From assembly GCA_964019335.1 (NCBI GenBank), contig OZ025678.1, positions 1-64,000 on the forward strand: a DNA stretch of 64,000 nt. The letters run 5' to 3'. The position numbers and the translations under genes are program-made. The notes below the pieces were generated by a model. That model had not been told where the DNA came from, made no database searches, and saw nothing but the letters and a program-made list of their open reading frames with translations. How positions within the stretch are numbered: the stretch's first letter is position 1; each line of letters opens with the position of its first letter. This document shows positions 24,947 to 34,500 of the stretch, one piece after another. This DNA is from Diplonema japonicum. Taxonomy: Eukaryota; Euglenozoa; Diplonemea; Diplonemida; Diplonemidae.

Positions 24947-26125
24947 ATGGGGGACAATGAGGACGCACTCCCTACGCTCATTATCGACATTGGTAGTGAT
25001 ATTAAGTGTGGTTATGGTGGCGAAGACGCACCAAGGAAGGTGTTTTCAGCTGTGCTTGGGTGGCCGAAACACCCAGGTGTAGGGGGGGTTATGCTGGGTG
25101 CGAAAAAGGATGTCTTTGTGGGTGACGATGTACGGGAGAGCGAAGGGCTTCTGCGGACTGTGCACCCAGTCGAACGAGGTGTGATTAAGGACTGGAGCGA
25201 CATGGACAAAGTCATGCACCACCTGTTCTACTCGGAGTTGGTAGTTGCGCCTGACGAGCATCCCCTTCTCTTGTCGACTGCCCCGGACACAAGCAAAGCA
25301 GATAAGGAAAAGTTTTCGGAGCTCCTTTTCGAGTCGTTCAACTGCCCTGCCCTTGTCCTTGCTAACCAGGGCTGCACATCATTGTTTTCGTCTGGTCGAT
25401 CCACTGGGCTTGTACTCGACTCCGGTGAAGGTGTCACCCATTTAACCCCAGTCTGGGAAGGTTACTCTCTGCCCCACTATATTGGAAGGCTGGAGCTTGC
25501 GGGATCGGATCTCACCAAGTACCTAGTCCAGCTCCTACGAGCAAGGGGGCTGCCGTTCTCTACCCCAGATGACTTCAGGATCGCGGAAGATATCAAAGAA
25601 AAGCTGTGCTACCTTTCTGCAGACTACTCGAAGGAGCTCCAAAATGCTGAAGTGTCGCGATCCTTCGAAAGGTTTTATAAGATGCCTGACGGAAGCGAAA
25701 TCCGCCTTTGTGAAGACCGCTTCAGGTGTCCCGAGGCACTGTTCACACCCTCCATGATAGGCCTCTCCTGCAGTGGTGTGCACACTATGGTCAATGAATG
25801 TATTTTGAAGTGCGACTCGTTCATCCAGAAGGAGATGTATGACAATATTGTCTTGTCAGGAGGCAACACGCTCTTCCCAGCCTTCGACGACCGCCTCACT
25901 AAAGAGGTGCAAGCTCTCTCATCATCTGCAGCAGTCCGCGTCACTGCTTTCCCCGAGCGACGGTACGCGGCGTGGCTCGGCGGGTATGGCAGAATAACAC
26001 AATAATAGGGGAATACCACTCACAGGTCGCTTCTTGCATCGTTGCCAACCTTCCCGACCATGTGGCTAGCAAAGAAGGAGTACGATGAGGTGGGCGTGTC
26101 AGCCATACACAAAAAAGCTTTCTGA
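24947..26125 (+). CDS. Divergent actin / actin-related protein
   Basis: Exons 24947-25983 and 26026-26125 (42-nt intron GTATGG...CACAG, phase 2); 378 aa, close to actin's usual length. Visible actin motifs: [10 protein letters not shown] (phosphate-1 loop), [27 protein letters not shown] (phosphate-2 loop), [34 protein letters not shown], and the C-terminal [11 protein letters not shown]...KKAF. In phosphate-2 the Asp that conventional actin has after D-S-G is Glu, and the N-terminus and subdomain 2 are divergent ([17 protein letters not shown]). It could be a fast-evolving actin or an Arp; ATP binding looks preserved, filament formation is uncertain. The start is 3 nt after CACCAG. Confidence 0.85.
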
Positions 26126-26319
26126 AAAGAAACATACCAACCCCGGCTGTCAGAGTGCTTGTGGCGGTCTTATGTCTGCAGCACACTAATGTGTTTAGTA
26201 TTGTTAGTTAAAGGGAAATCCGATTTTTGGGTAGTATTTCCCCCAGTCTTTTTTTTTGCTTTACCTGCTAACACTTACCACAGCAACCTTTTAGCGGTGA
26301 TCACCAACAAACTACCAAA

Positions 26320-26750
26320 ATGACTCGTATGTCCACCCTCGCCGACGCCCTTAAGACCATCGCCAACGCCTCCAGGAAGGGCAAGAGGCAGGTTCTCCTG
26401 AAGCCCGCCTCGAAGGTGCTTGTCAAGTTCCTGACCGTGATGCAGAAGCACGGCTACATCAACGAGTTCGAGCTTGTTGACGACCACCGTGGGAACAAGA
26501 TTGTTGTGGAGCTCAACGGGCGCCTGAACAAGTGTGGTGTGGTGTCCCCCCGCTACAACATCGCTCTGCCCGACGTTGACGAGTTCACCACGTACCTGCT
26601 CCCGTCCCGTCAGTTCGGTTTCGTTGTGATGACCACCTCGCTTGGGATCATGGTATGCAGTCTTCAGCCTCTTGTAAATCACAACCACAGGACCACGAGG
26701 AGGCCCGTCGCAAGCACACTGGTGGAAAGGTCCTGGGCTTCTTCTACTGA
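26320..26750 (+). CDS. RPS15A: 40S ribosomal protein uS8 (S15A/S22)
   Basis: Exons 26320-26652 and 26691-26750 (38-nt intron GTATGC...CCACAG, phase 0); 130 aa, the normal eukaryotic length. Family match throughout: [69 protein letters not shown], and across the intron [19 protein letters not shown]. It binds 18S rRNA in the small subunit platform. The conserved C-terminus, which can only be reached by splicing, proves the intron and sets the pattern used for the other genes. Confidence 0.97.
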
Positions 26751-26961
26751 TCACCTTAACTTTGGTGTCCACCCAACCCTGCCAATCATAAAAAAAAAAT
26801 AAAAAACATATAAAAAGAGTCAAAAAATGATGGGATGCGACGGTCCATGTGGCATGTGCAGAACTTCAATCCCACTTTTTTTTATTGGTTTTTTTTGTTC
26901 TTTTTTCTCTTTGCGTTTCAAGTGCAATGCGGTATCAGTCTCACAGGCGAGTAACACCAAC

Positions 26962-28674
26962 ATGAACACACACCACGATGAGTACGAGGAGTACAACGTG
27001 ATGTTCCCGGAAATAAATAAGCAGAAAATACAGATGATAGTTAACAGTTCTAGAGGCGACCGAGACGAGACTCTTTACCGACTTGTGAGCATCGAGGATA
27101 AGGGGAAAGACCCTTTGGAAGTCCTGGGAATAAAAGAAGTCCTCTTGCCAAGTGCAAAGTCACCACCCACACCGTCTGGGAGGTCTTCGTCTGCATCCAT
27201 GTCGCCGCCACCGTCGAACTACAGAACCGAATGGGTATACCAACCTTCATGCGAATATTGCGGTAAACAAATGGCAGAACTTGAAGTACATATGCAAGAA
27301 GCACATTACCTACAGCTTGCTGAACTGCAAAAACTTGAGATTTCTCTGAACCACAAGAGACAACACAGTGAGAGGCATCACAATATAGACAAAGAGCTCA
27401 AGGCACGCTGGGGCACCGTGATAGCTAGAGTAGTGACACCTGTTATTGAGGACAAGACCAGCTATGGGATGCGGAAAATAGCCTTGGAGAGCTTGCAGTT
27501 TTTGGTTAGGAACTTGTACCCTGGTGCTAAGGTGTACCTGTTCGGCTCTGGGGTAACGGGGTTGGCGGTAAAGGAAAGTGACACAGACGCTGCTCTGGAC
27601 ATCAACGATGACAGGTGCTCGAATGTTGCAGAAGAGATACCCATCCTTGATAATTTATACAACACATTCACGTCCGACCAAAGGCACCCGTGGGTCATTG
27701 CAGGGCACGGGCACGAAGATTTTGGTCTTAAAAAGATTTTGAGAACCCGTGTGCCCATTGTTGGCAACTCTCCTTCCGACGGCAGCACAAGAACAGCAGC
27801 GCAAGTATCGAAGGTGGTTGTGTATCACCCTTCCGACATCGAGAACAGCGAAGAAGAAGCGAAGATGGTGGCCACAGAAGCAGGTGTCGCATACGGTGCT
27901 GTTAAACGTGAAGGTGATAGAGCACTCGTCACTTGCACGACGGAAGTCGAGGCAGTGAAGTTCCTGACAAAATGCAACAGAGTGGAACTGAACAACAAGA
28001 AAGCACCCCCTCTTGTGTACACCACCAGGTGGGACATGTCCTGCAGGCTGTTCGGTGTACGGAATTCTAACCTACTCAGAATGTATTTGCAAAAACCGCA
28101 TCTTAGAATGGCTGCTGTGGCTGTCAAAATATGGTCCAAAAAAGTGAAGATAAACGACCCTCGTGTTGGGCTGCTCTCCTCGTATGCCGTGGCACTGATG
28201 TTTGTGTACTACCTAATTCACACGAAGCAAGTAGAGCACATCGACCCGGAGTCTGTGCAGCTCGAGACGTGTCCGCAAATCCCCGACTTCATCCCGCCCC
28301 CACGCCATAACCCAGAGTTTTCGGAAAAGGTAGGTGAGGCGTTCCTCGGGTTCGTGAACTACTACGCTTGCGTCTTTAACTGGGAAGACGATGTCATCGC
28401 CATCAACACAGGCGAGGTAGTGAAGAAGCAAAGCATCGGATGGACAAGCGAGCATGCCATTCATGTTGACAGAGGAAATTCTGTACATTACTACATCAGG
28501 ATCCAGGATCCCTATGAACTGGCTGACCCGACGCCGTGGGGGGATGAAAGGCCTGGTCACCTGAACGTAACACGCAAGATCACAAAACACCGCGCACTGA
28601 AGGTTCATTGTACGTTCATCAAGACTTGGAACAGTCTGAAGCTCCCCGAAACCAAGGTCCAGACTATCTTCTAG
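26962..28674 (+). CDS. TUTase / non-canonical poly(A) polymerase family nucleotidyltransferase
   Basis: 570 aa from ATG 26962, 16 nt after CTCACAG; the open frame upstream is not needed. A C2H2-type finger (C97, C100, H110, H115) precedes the catalytic domain. Pol-beta-type core: LFGSGVTGLAVKESDTDAAL (G-S at about 195, D207 and D209) and third Asp D358 in RWDMSC; then AVKIWSKKVKIND, GLLSSYAVALM and a PAP-associated segment around 455-475 (AFLGFVNYYACVFNW). About 150 residues separate the second and third Asp, including a possible RRM-like beta-alpha-beta unit (KVVVYHPSDIE ... RALVTCTTEVEAVKFL). Insertions there are known in kinetoplastid TUTases. Adds U or A to RNA 3' ends; substrate unknown. 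Confidence 0.82.
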   Translation: MNTHHDEYEEYNVMFPEINKQKIQMIVNSSRGDRDETLYRLVSIEDKGKDPLEVLGIKEVLLPSAKSPPTPSGRSSSASMSPPPSNYRTEWVYQPSCEYCGKQMAELEVHMQEAHYLQLAELQKLEISLNHKRQHSERHHNIDKELKARWGTVIARVVTPVIEDKTSYGMRKIALESLQFLVRNLYPGAKVYLFGSGVTGLAVKESDTDAALDINDDRCSNVAEEIPILDNLYNTFTSDQRHPWVIAGHGHEDFGLKKILRTRVPIVGNSPSDGSTRTAAQVSKVVVYHPSDIENSEEEAKMVATEAGVAYGAVKREGDRALVTCTTEVEAVKFLTKCNRVELNNKKAPPLVYTTRWDMSCRLFGVRNSNLLRMYLQKPHLRMAAVAVKIWSKKVKINDPRVGLLSSYAVALMFVYYLIHTKQVEHIDPESVQLETCPQIPDFIPPPRHNPEFSEKVGEAFLGFVNYYACVFNWEDDVIAINTGEVVKKQSIGWTSEHAIHVDRGNSVHYYIRIQDPYELADPTPWGDERPGHLNVTRKITKHRALKVHCTFIKTWNSLKLPETKVQTIF

Positions 28675-29084
28675 TGCCTAGCTGGATAGTTTGGTGCGCG
28701 TTCCCGCGGAGACGTCTTGCATTGTGTGCAATATTCTGCGATGCTGAGTCTTAGCATGGGACAGGCCGGGTTGCGTTGAACCAAAAACCCTCTGGGCTTC
28801 CACCGCCTGTTCGTTTGAGTGTCAGCTGTGTCTACTAGGAAAGTGCTCCACACAAAACCGCTTCCTTTGTTCGTGCATTCGTAGGCAGTAGACGCCTGCG
28901 TGCACAAACCCCCTGCTCTGAGCGGTTTGGACGTGTGGTCACGATAAGTATTGATTTTTCATGTTGCGGGGGTTTCTGGGGTTCACTTGTCAGGGCTTAA
29001 AGTATTCTTTCTCTAAATGATACACCTATTAAAAGAAAAAAAGAAGAAAAAGGAAAAAAAAGCCTCGTTCAGACGATACACAAT
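28675..29084. other. Intergenic, nothing coding
   Basis: 410 nt with no gene on either strand. An A/G-rich run at 29033-29062 precedes the next start; TTCAG at 29068-29072 is the likely acceptor for the DnaJ gene. Confidence 0.6.
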
Positions 29085-30692
29085 ATGACCGAGAACGAGG
29101 CCGAGAAGGAAGCTTCTCGTCTGCGAGACAAAGGGAACGACGAGTATCGGCAAGGCAAGTATTCCAATGCTGTTGTGTCGTACACGAAGTCTCTTGTTCT
29201 GAGCCCTTCGAGAATCACGTATGGCAACAGGGCGCAAGCAAACCTTAGACTCAACACAGTAGAGTCTCTTGCTGCGTGCGCGGCTGACAGCCAGGCGGCA
29301 CTGGATTTGGATAAAACCTTCACGAAAGGGTACTTCCGCGCAGGGTGTGCCTTGTTAAAGCTTGGAAAAACACAAAAAAGTGGGGAGTACTACAAGAAAG
29401 CACTTGAGGAATTAGGTAATAACGAAGCTGAACCTCTTGTTGTGCAAGCACAGCAGGCCCTGCAGTCCATTGTTGAGGTTGAGAAGGGAATCGCGGATTA
29501 CAATAAGTTAAAGGACAAGAGTCCGACGCAAGAACAAGTGTACAAGCTTTTGAAACCTGTTGTTGCTCAGATAACACACGATCTAGACCTAGCAGTGGCT
29601 TTCGTGACGGCAGCGTCTGAGCAAGGGCATCACGATGAAGTCATTGCACAGGTGAAACCTATCTTGGACAGCAATCCTTTCAAAGGTTGCAAAGAGCTGA
29701 TATGGCACTATGGTCTTGGTTTCTACGAGATGGCGTTAGTGGACGAGGCAGAGAGGATCTTCGAGACACTTCACAGGATGGATGCACTGTATAACTCGCT
29801 TGATAAGAAGCGGAAAACCCTCGCTTCCCTGAAGGTGGTGACCGACACGGCAACAACATACAGTAAGGGCGGCAAGTTTGAATGGGCCCACATCACCCTC
29901 ACCAAGGCTATTGATGACGAGAAGACTTACACAAAAAACATGCGACATGTGCTTAGGACACACCGAGCGATCGTGTCGATGCACCTCTCGAAGTACACTG
30001 ATGCTATAGAGGACTGCACCGTCGCCTTGAACAACAATGCAAAAGGCCCTTGGAGAGCCAGAGCCTACCAATGCCGTGGCTACTGTTATGAGGCCACAGA
30101 GGAGATTATGCGAGCTATCAAAGACTACGAGTCTGCAATAGAGATCAACGCCGACCCACAGACACGGTCCAGGGTTGACACCTTAAGGAAGATGAAGCCA
30201 AGGCGCAAGGACTACTACGGCATTCTTGGGGTATCGAAGACAGCCACAGAGAATGATATCAAAAAGGCATACAGACAACTGGCCCTCTCCTATCACCCAG
30301 ACAAGATAGCACTAGCCTCCGATGACGAAAAAGAACGCATGAAAGATCTGTTCCAGGACATACAGGAGGCTTACTCCATGCTTTCAGACCCTGTTAAGAG
30401 GGAACGCTTTGACTCCGGCGAGACGCGCGATACGATCGACGGTCCTGACACCGATCCCCTTGTTTTCTTTAATTTGGCCTGCGGGACTCTTCCTGAAGAT
30501 CCGACCGCTGTGCAAAAGTGTATGTATGACACGAAGAAAGTGGCGTTTTGGTCATGCACATGCATTATGGCAACTGTTTCCTGCCCGTGTTGGTGTCCTT
30601 ACTACTGCTTACAGGATAGGAACCAATATAAGTCCCAGTTTGACAAATACCAACAAGAGTACCAAGAAAAATACTCTTCTACGGCAGCATAG
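29085..30692 (+). CDS. TPR-DnaJ co-chaperone (DNAJC7-like)
   Basis: 535 aa. TPR repeats occupy about 5-115 (GNDEYRQGKYSNAVVSYTKS, GNRAQANLRL) and about 190-360 (AYQCRGYCYEATEEIMRAIK); the J domain is at about 375-440 (DYYGILGVSKTATENDIKKA, H404-P405-D406 in YHPDK, LFQDIQEAYSMLSDP). This is the architecture of DNAJC7/TPR2, which passes clients between Hsp90 and Hsp70: TPRs bind the chaperone C-termini and HPD stimulates Hsp70 ATPase. The C-terminal 80 residues are unusual, with a short Cys-rich hydrophobic stretch (FWSCTCIMATVSCPCWCP), perhaps a lipidated membrane anchor. Unspliced as far as I can see. The next gene begins 98 nt later. Confidence 0.88.
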   Translation: MTENEAEKEASRLRDKGNDEYRQGKYSNAVVSYTKSLVLSPSRITYGNRAQANLRLNTVESLAACAADSQAALDLDKTFTKGYFRAGCALLKLGKTQKSGEYYKKALEELGNNEAEPLVVQAQQALQSIVEVEKGIADYNKLKDKSPTQEQVYKLLKPVVAQITHDLDLAVAFVTAASEQGHHDEVIAQVKPILDSNPFKGCKELIWHYGLGFYEMALVDEAERIFETLHRMDALYNSLDKKRKTLASLKVVTDTATTYSKGGKFEWAHITLTKAIDDEKTYTKNMRHVLRTHRAIVSMHLSKYTDAIEDCTVALNNNAKGPWRARAYQCRGYCYEATEEIMRAIKDYESAIEINADPQTRSRVDTLRKMKPRRKDYYGILGVSKTATENDIKKAYRQLALSYHPDKIALASDDEKERMKDLFQDIQEAYSMLSDPVKRERFDSGETRDTIDGPDTDPLVFFNLACGTLPEDPTAVQKCMYDTKKVAFWSCTCIMATVSCPCWCPYYCLQDRNQYKSQFDKYQQEYQEKYSSTAA

Positions 30693-30790
30693 TTATTACA
30701 CGTACAAGGAAAAAGGACGTTCGCAGTTAGGTGTTTCCATGTAAAACTTGCAACAGTAGTATTCTACAGGCTACACACACGGACGTTAAG

Positions 30791-31480
30791 ATGGATGAGA
30801 AAGAATGGAAGTTGGTGCAGAGAAAGCGCGACTTGCTGAAGAGAATGGAGGAGCGGAGGAGGATGCAGGATATCCTGAACATGGCGGTGCAGAGCAGAGA
30901 TGAAGGTGCTCAGTTAGAGACAAAGAGGGCAGTCATGCAGAGAGAGAAACGTGCTAAGGAATTGATGAAGCGGCTACTTGAGAAACACAAACAGTGCCTC
31001 AACGAACTGGAAGCACATGAAGAAGAAATCCGCATGGACCTGTGGCTAGAAGAGATGCTGGAGGTTTCCCTGCTAGGCTCCGAGTTCAGGATATGTGTAT
31101 CAATGACAGCCGCCTCTGTGTCTCGGCAAGAATGTGAAAAACAAACACACGTAGAGGCCAGCACCCTCACTAAATACCAGATCAGCAACAGCCACAAGGA
31201 AGAGTTCACTCTTATTTATTTAGAAGAGAAGCTGCGCGATGTTGTTGAGACATCGCAGAACACCACTTTCGGGGCGGCCTTCACCTCCTTCACCTCAACG
31301 CTGCAACAAATAACAACTGCTGAACGAGTCAGAGCAGAAGGAGAAGAAGAAGCCTACAAACTAAGGTTAGAACAGGAACAAGCTAGGAAGGGGAAGCACG
31401 ACTTGCGAATTGCCGAAGAGGCACTTGAGAGGGTGGAACATAGACTTTCCGTCGCCGTTGCAAAGCTTAATATCTCATGA
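30791..31480 (+). CDS. Coiled-coil protein, 229 aa
   Basis: From ATG 30791, 21 nt after TTCTACAG. Almost entirely charged helix: WKLVQRKRDLLKRMEERRR at the start, EKRAKELMKRLLEKHKQC, then a less helical centre (MTAASVSRQECEKQTHVEA) and a second coil to the end (AEGEEEAYKLRLEQEQARK). No domain recognised. Such short coiled-coil proteins are common in cilia and centrosomes, but that is only a compositional hint. The giant FN3 gene starts 76 nt after the stop. Confidence 0.65.
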   Translation: MDEKEWKLVQRKRDLLKRMEERRRMQDILNMAVQSRDEGAQLETKRAVMQREKRAKELMKRLLEKHKQCLNELEAHEEEIRMDLWLEEMLEVSLLGSEFRICVSMTAASVSRQECEKQTHVEASTLTKYQISNSHKEEFTLIYLEEKLRDVVETSQNTTFGAAFTSFTSTLQQITTAERVRAEGEEEAYKLRLEQEQARKGKHDLRIAEEALERVEHRLSVAVAKLNIS

Positions 31481-31547
31481 TTTTGTACCTCATACCAGAT
31501 TAATATCTCGTGCTTTTTGTGCCTCATATCAGCTTACCAGTTCTTAC

Positions 31548-31549
31548 AG
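31548..31549 (+). promoter_or_regulatory. Acceptor-like AG before ATG 31557
   Basis: CCAGTTCTTACAG|CCATGTC, 7 nt before the FN3 gene start, inside a 76-nt spacer. Inferred trans-splice acceptor; note a nearer out-of-frame ATG at 31552. Confidence 0.4.
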
Positions 31550-31556
31550 CCATGTC

Positions 31557-34500
31557 ATGAATGGTCAGAAATATGGGGAGCTTGGCGCACCTGCAATCTT
31601 GCTGCTTGAAAAATATCGCCGAACGCGTGCACGACGAACCGTCGACACCAGCAAGCCTTCATGGGCGCGCTTCGTGCCTTCTGATAACAGCAACATAGTT
31701 GAGATTGGTGATAGCTATGTAGTTGTAAGAGCTCACGATGAACAGACATTTGAGTGCATGGTAGAAGTCGTGAGCCTCCCCGATGAGTTTGAAGCGAAAA
31801 CCCTTCCACTTAAATACCTCAGTCATTTAAAGGAGTCCACGCTGGACTCACGCAAGCGGCACCCATACTTGAGGATGCTGCTTGGCGTATCTGTCATGAA
31901 GCCCGGATACAAGCAGCAGCTGCGACGCTTCAGACCACTCCGCGAGTACAGTATCCTCACCGACTTGCAACCCGATACGGTCTATAAACTGCTTTTCAAC
32001 AACACATTGGTGTTCATTCTTACAAGACCGAAACTTACGGTGAACCGCATAGTATGGGCTGGCTTCACGACTGTTGCTGTCTCGTTTGTCAGAGTGCAGC
32101 TCATTGACATCCCGCATTATAGAAATGAGATAAACCTCCGGCTGATAGGTGAAAGCGTTCTGCACGTGGCAGATCACGCACCCGAGAAGCTAGACGTGCT
32201 CTTTGAAGACGGCACCGCGAGTAGCTTAGAATGCCCTTTGCACACGGCGTTCATAGTAGGGCTTCGCAACAGCACAACATGCAATGCACAGTTCAGGAAT
32301 GTTTCCCGGTTGGGCATCTTCGAGAGTTGGTCCGAGACCATAAGACTTTGCACACGCCCTCCTGTTGCTGTCGTTGCGCAGGTTGATGATCAGGAGCGTA
32401 AGATCAGCGTTTCATGGGGTTGGGACAACTGTCAGGATACATGTACAGCGCACGGCATAGACAAGTGGTTGGTACTCCTTCTCGGACTTTCTCCTGAGGT
32501 CAGGTTACAAAACCCGATACCTCACCCCACAGCAATAATGCTGCAGAAATTGGCAAACACCTCGAGGCACAGCACACGGAAGGTCAACCGCATCGATATG
32601 GCGTTCGTCGGCAAGCTTCCTGAGTCTGCAGCGGAAATAGTAAAGTTAAAAGCAGCAGGCGTTCTGTACCAAGAGGACAGAGAGGTGGACGATATGCTGC
32701 GTGCCACCACCTTCCAAAACCTCCCATCAGGTGTCGTTTTTAATGTCCTTGTGTTCCCCAGACAGAATGGAAGCTGGCTGCTTACGGAGTACTCGGAACT
32801 CACGACACCGCACCCGCTGTTTACGGAACTAAGAGGACCAGCCGAGACAACAGAGGAAGTAGATGAAGAACTGCCAAAGTCACCGCAGGAACTCTCTAAT
32901 GATACAGAGTTCTCTACGAAACAGGACAGTCCCCTCAAGAGCAGCCGGCAGTCACTTTCACTGGCAAGCTCGTTCACTGAGTCCATCCGCGTGGCCAACC
33001 CGTGCCACGTCATGACACTGTTGCAGCTGGGAGAGGAGTACGTCAAGCTGTCGTGGAGCAGGGAAGCGCCCTTGGGAGATGACGAAATGAAGCAAGAAAT
33101 AAAATACAAGTTGCAGTACACCCAAATCCCTACTATCCTTTCGAAGGCCTTCGACGAGGAGGAAGAGGTTGTTCAGATCGTTCCTGGCATCGTTGTGGGG
33201 ACTCTGCCCTTCAACACTGTGTCAGAGTTGGAGTTTTGCACAATTGGCAACACGTGGATTGTGTCCAAACTGGAGCCTGGTGCTGCTTATGCATTCAAAA
33301 TATGCGCCACTGAAAGTGGCGCGTCGTGGTTTCCCTGGTCACCAACGCTCAAGACCGAAACCCTATTGCAACCTGTCATAAAACTGCGCGAGCTAGATAT
33401 AGGGAAGGCATCATACAAGGTGATGCAAGACAGAACAGTAAATGGAGGGCTACAAATCCTCACAAAGTCAATTAGCCACGCCAGCTGGAATGGAGTGGAC
33501 GGCAACATAGCAGGGTGGCAGGGTGTCGATGATCCCGATGCCCTTACTACTTACAACAGGAACATAAGCCTCTTCAGTCAAGAGTTTAAATTAAACCACG
33601 GGTACCAAGTAAGAGCGCGACAGTCTTTGCCAACGGGAGAATGGGGCCTGTGGACAGTAGAGTCCCTCAACATCATCTACATGGTGATCCCTGTGAAAGT
33701 GGCTTGCAACGCGTCCATTTGCGTGATGTGGAATAGCAACCTCACAACAAAAAAGAGCGGGTTGCAAAGTGTGAAATGTTGTATATACGCAATGAGCCTT
33801 GCCAACAAGACGCAGCTGTCCGTCGAGCTGTCTTCCTCCGAGGCACGGTTGGGCCAGTATCAACTATCCGTACCTTATGACAAATACGCGATATGGATGA
33901 CAGCTGTCTTGGCCTCCACTTCGAGGCACCAAGCAGCCATTCAGCAAGAGACACTCAACGAAGCCCCCGATCCGAAAGAGGCTGTTGCTTACATAGCATT
34001 TATTAGCAAGTATGACCTCGTGCTGTCTCGAGTAGGCGAGGACTTCATCCAAGGCTACGTCATGCAGACACAAGGAAAGCCGCAGAGTTGCAAGGGCCAT
34101 GGGAAGCTGCAGGGGAGGGAGTGGCCCACGGTGCCGCAGGAGAACATACGTGTGTGCGATCTTTCAGTGGACACCCAATGCCAGCTGCTTAAGGTGCTCT
34201 ACAAGGTGCGTTGTATGGACAGCGAGGAGATGACACTGAACTCTATGTTCGTAACGGACGTTGAGATAAGCTTCATGGATGGTGACAAGATCACGGCAGT
34301 TGAGTCGCTCGTGCCTAATAAGTATCTTGGCTTCTCAATTCGTGGTCTCCAGACAGGTAAGCCATATGTGATAAAAGCGAGAGTCCGGCTTGAGTCAACA
34401 ACAAGCAAGTGGTGGACACAGTGGTCGTACAGCGTCGGATTTTGCACCCAGAAATCGCTTTCGTTAGTTAACCACTTCTCAGGCACCACATTTCTTGATG

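Noticed and set aside
31410-31556. Upstream start for the FN3 protein
   Set aside because: Overlaps the previous gene; ATG 31557 follows an acceptor-like AG and starts a plausible domain.
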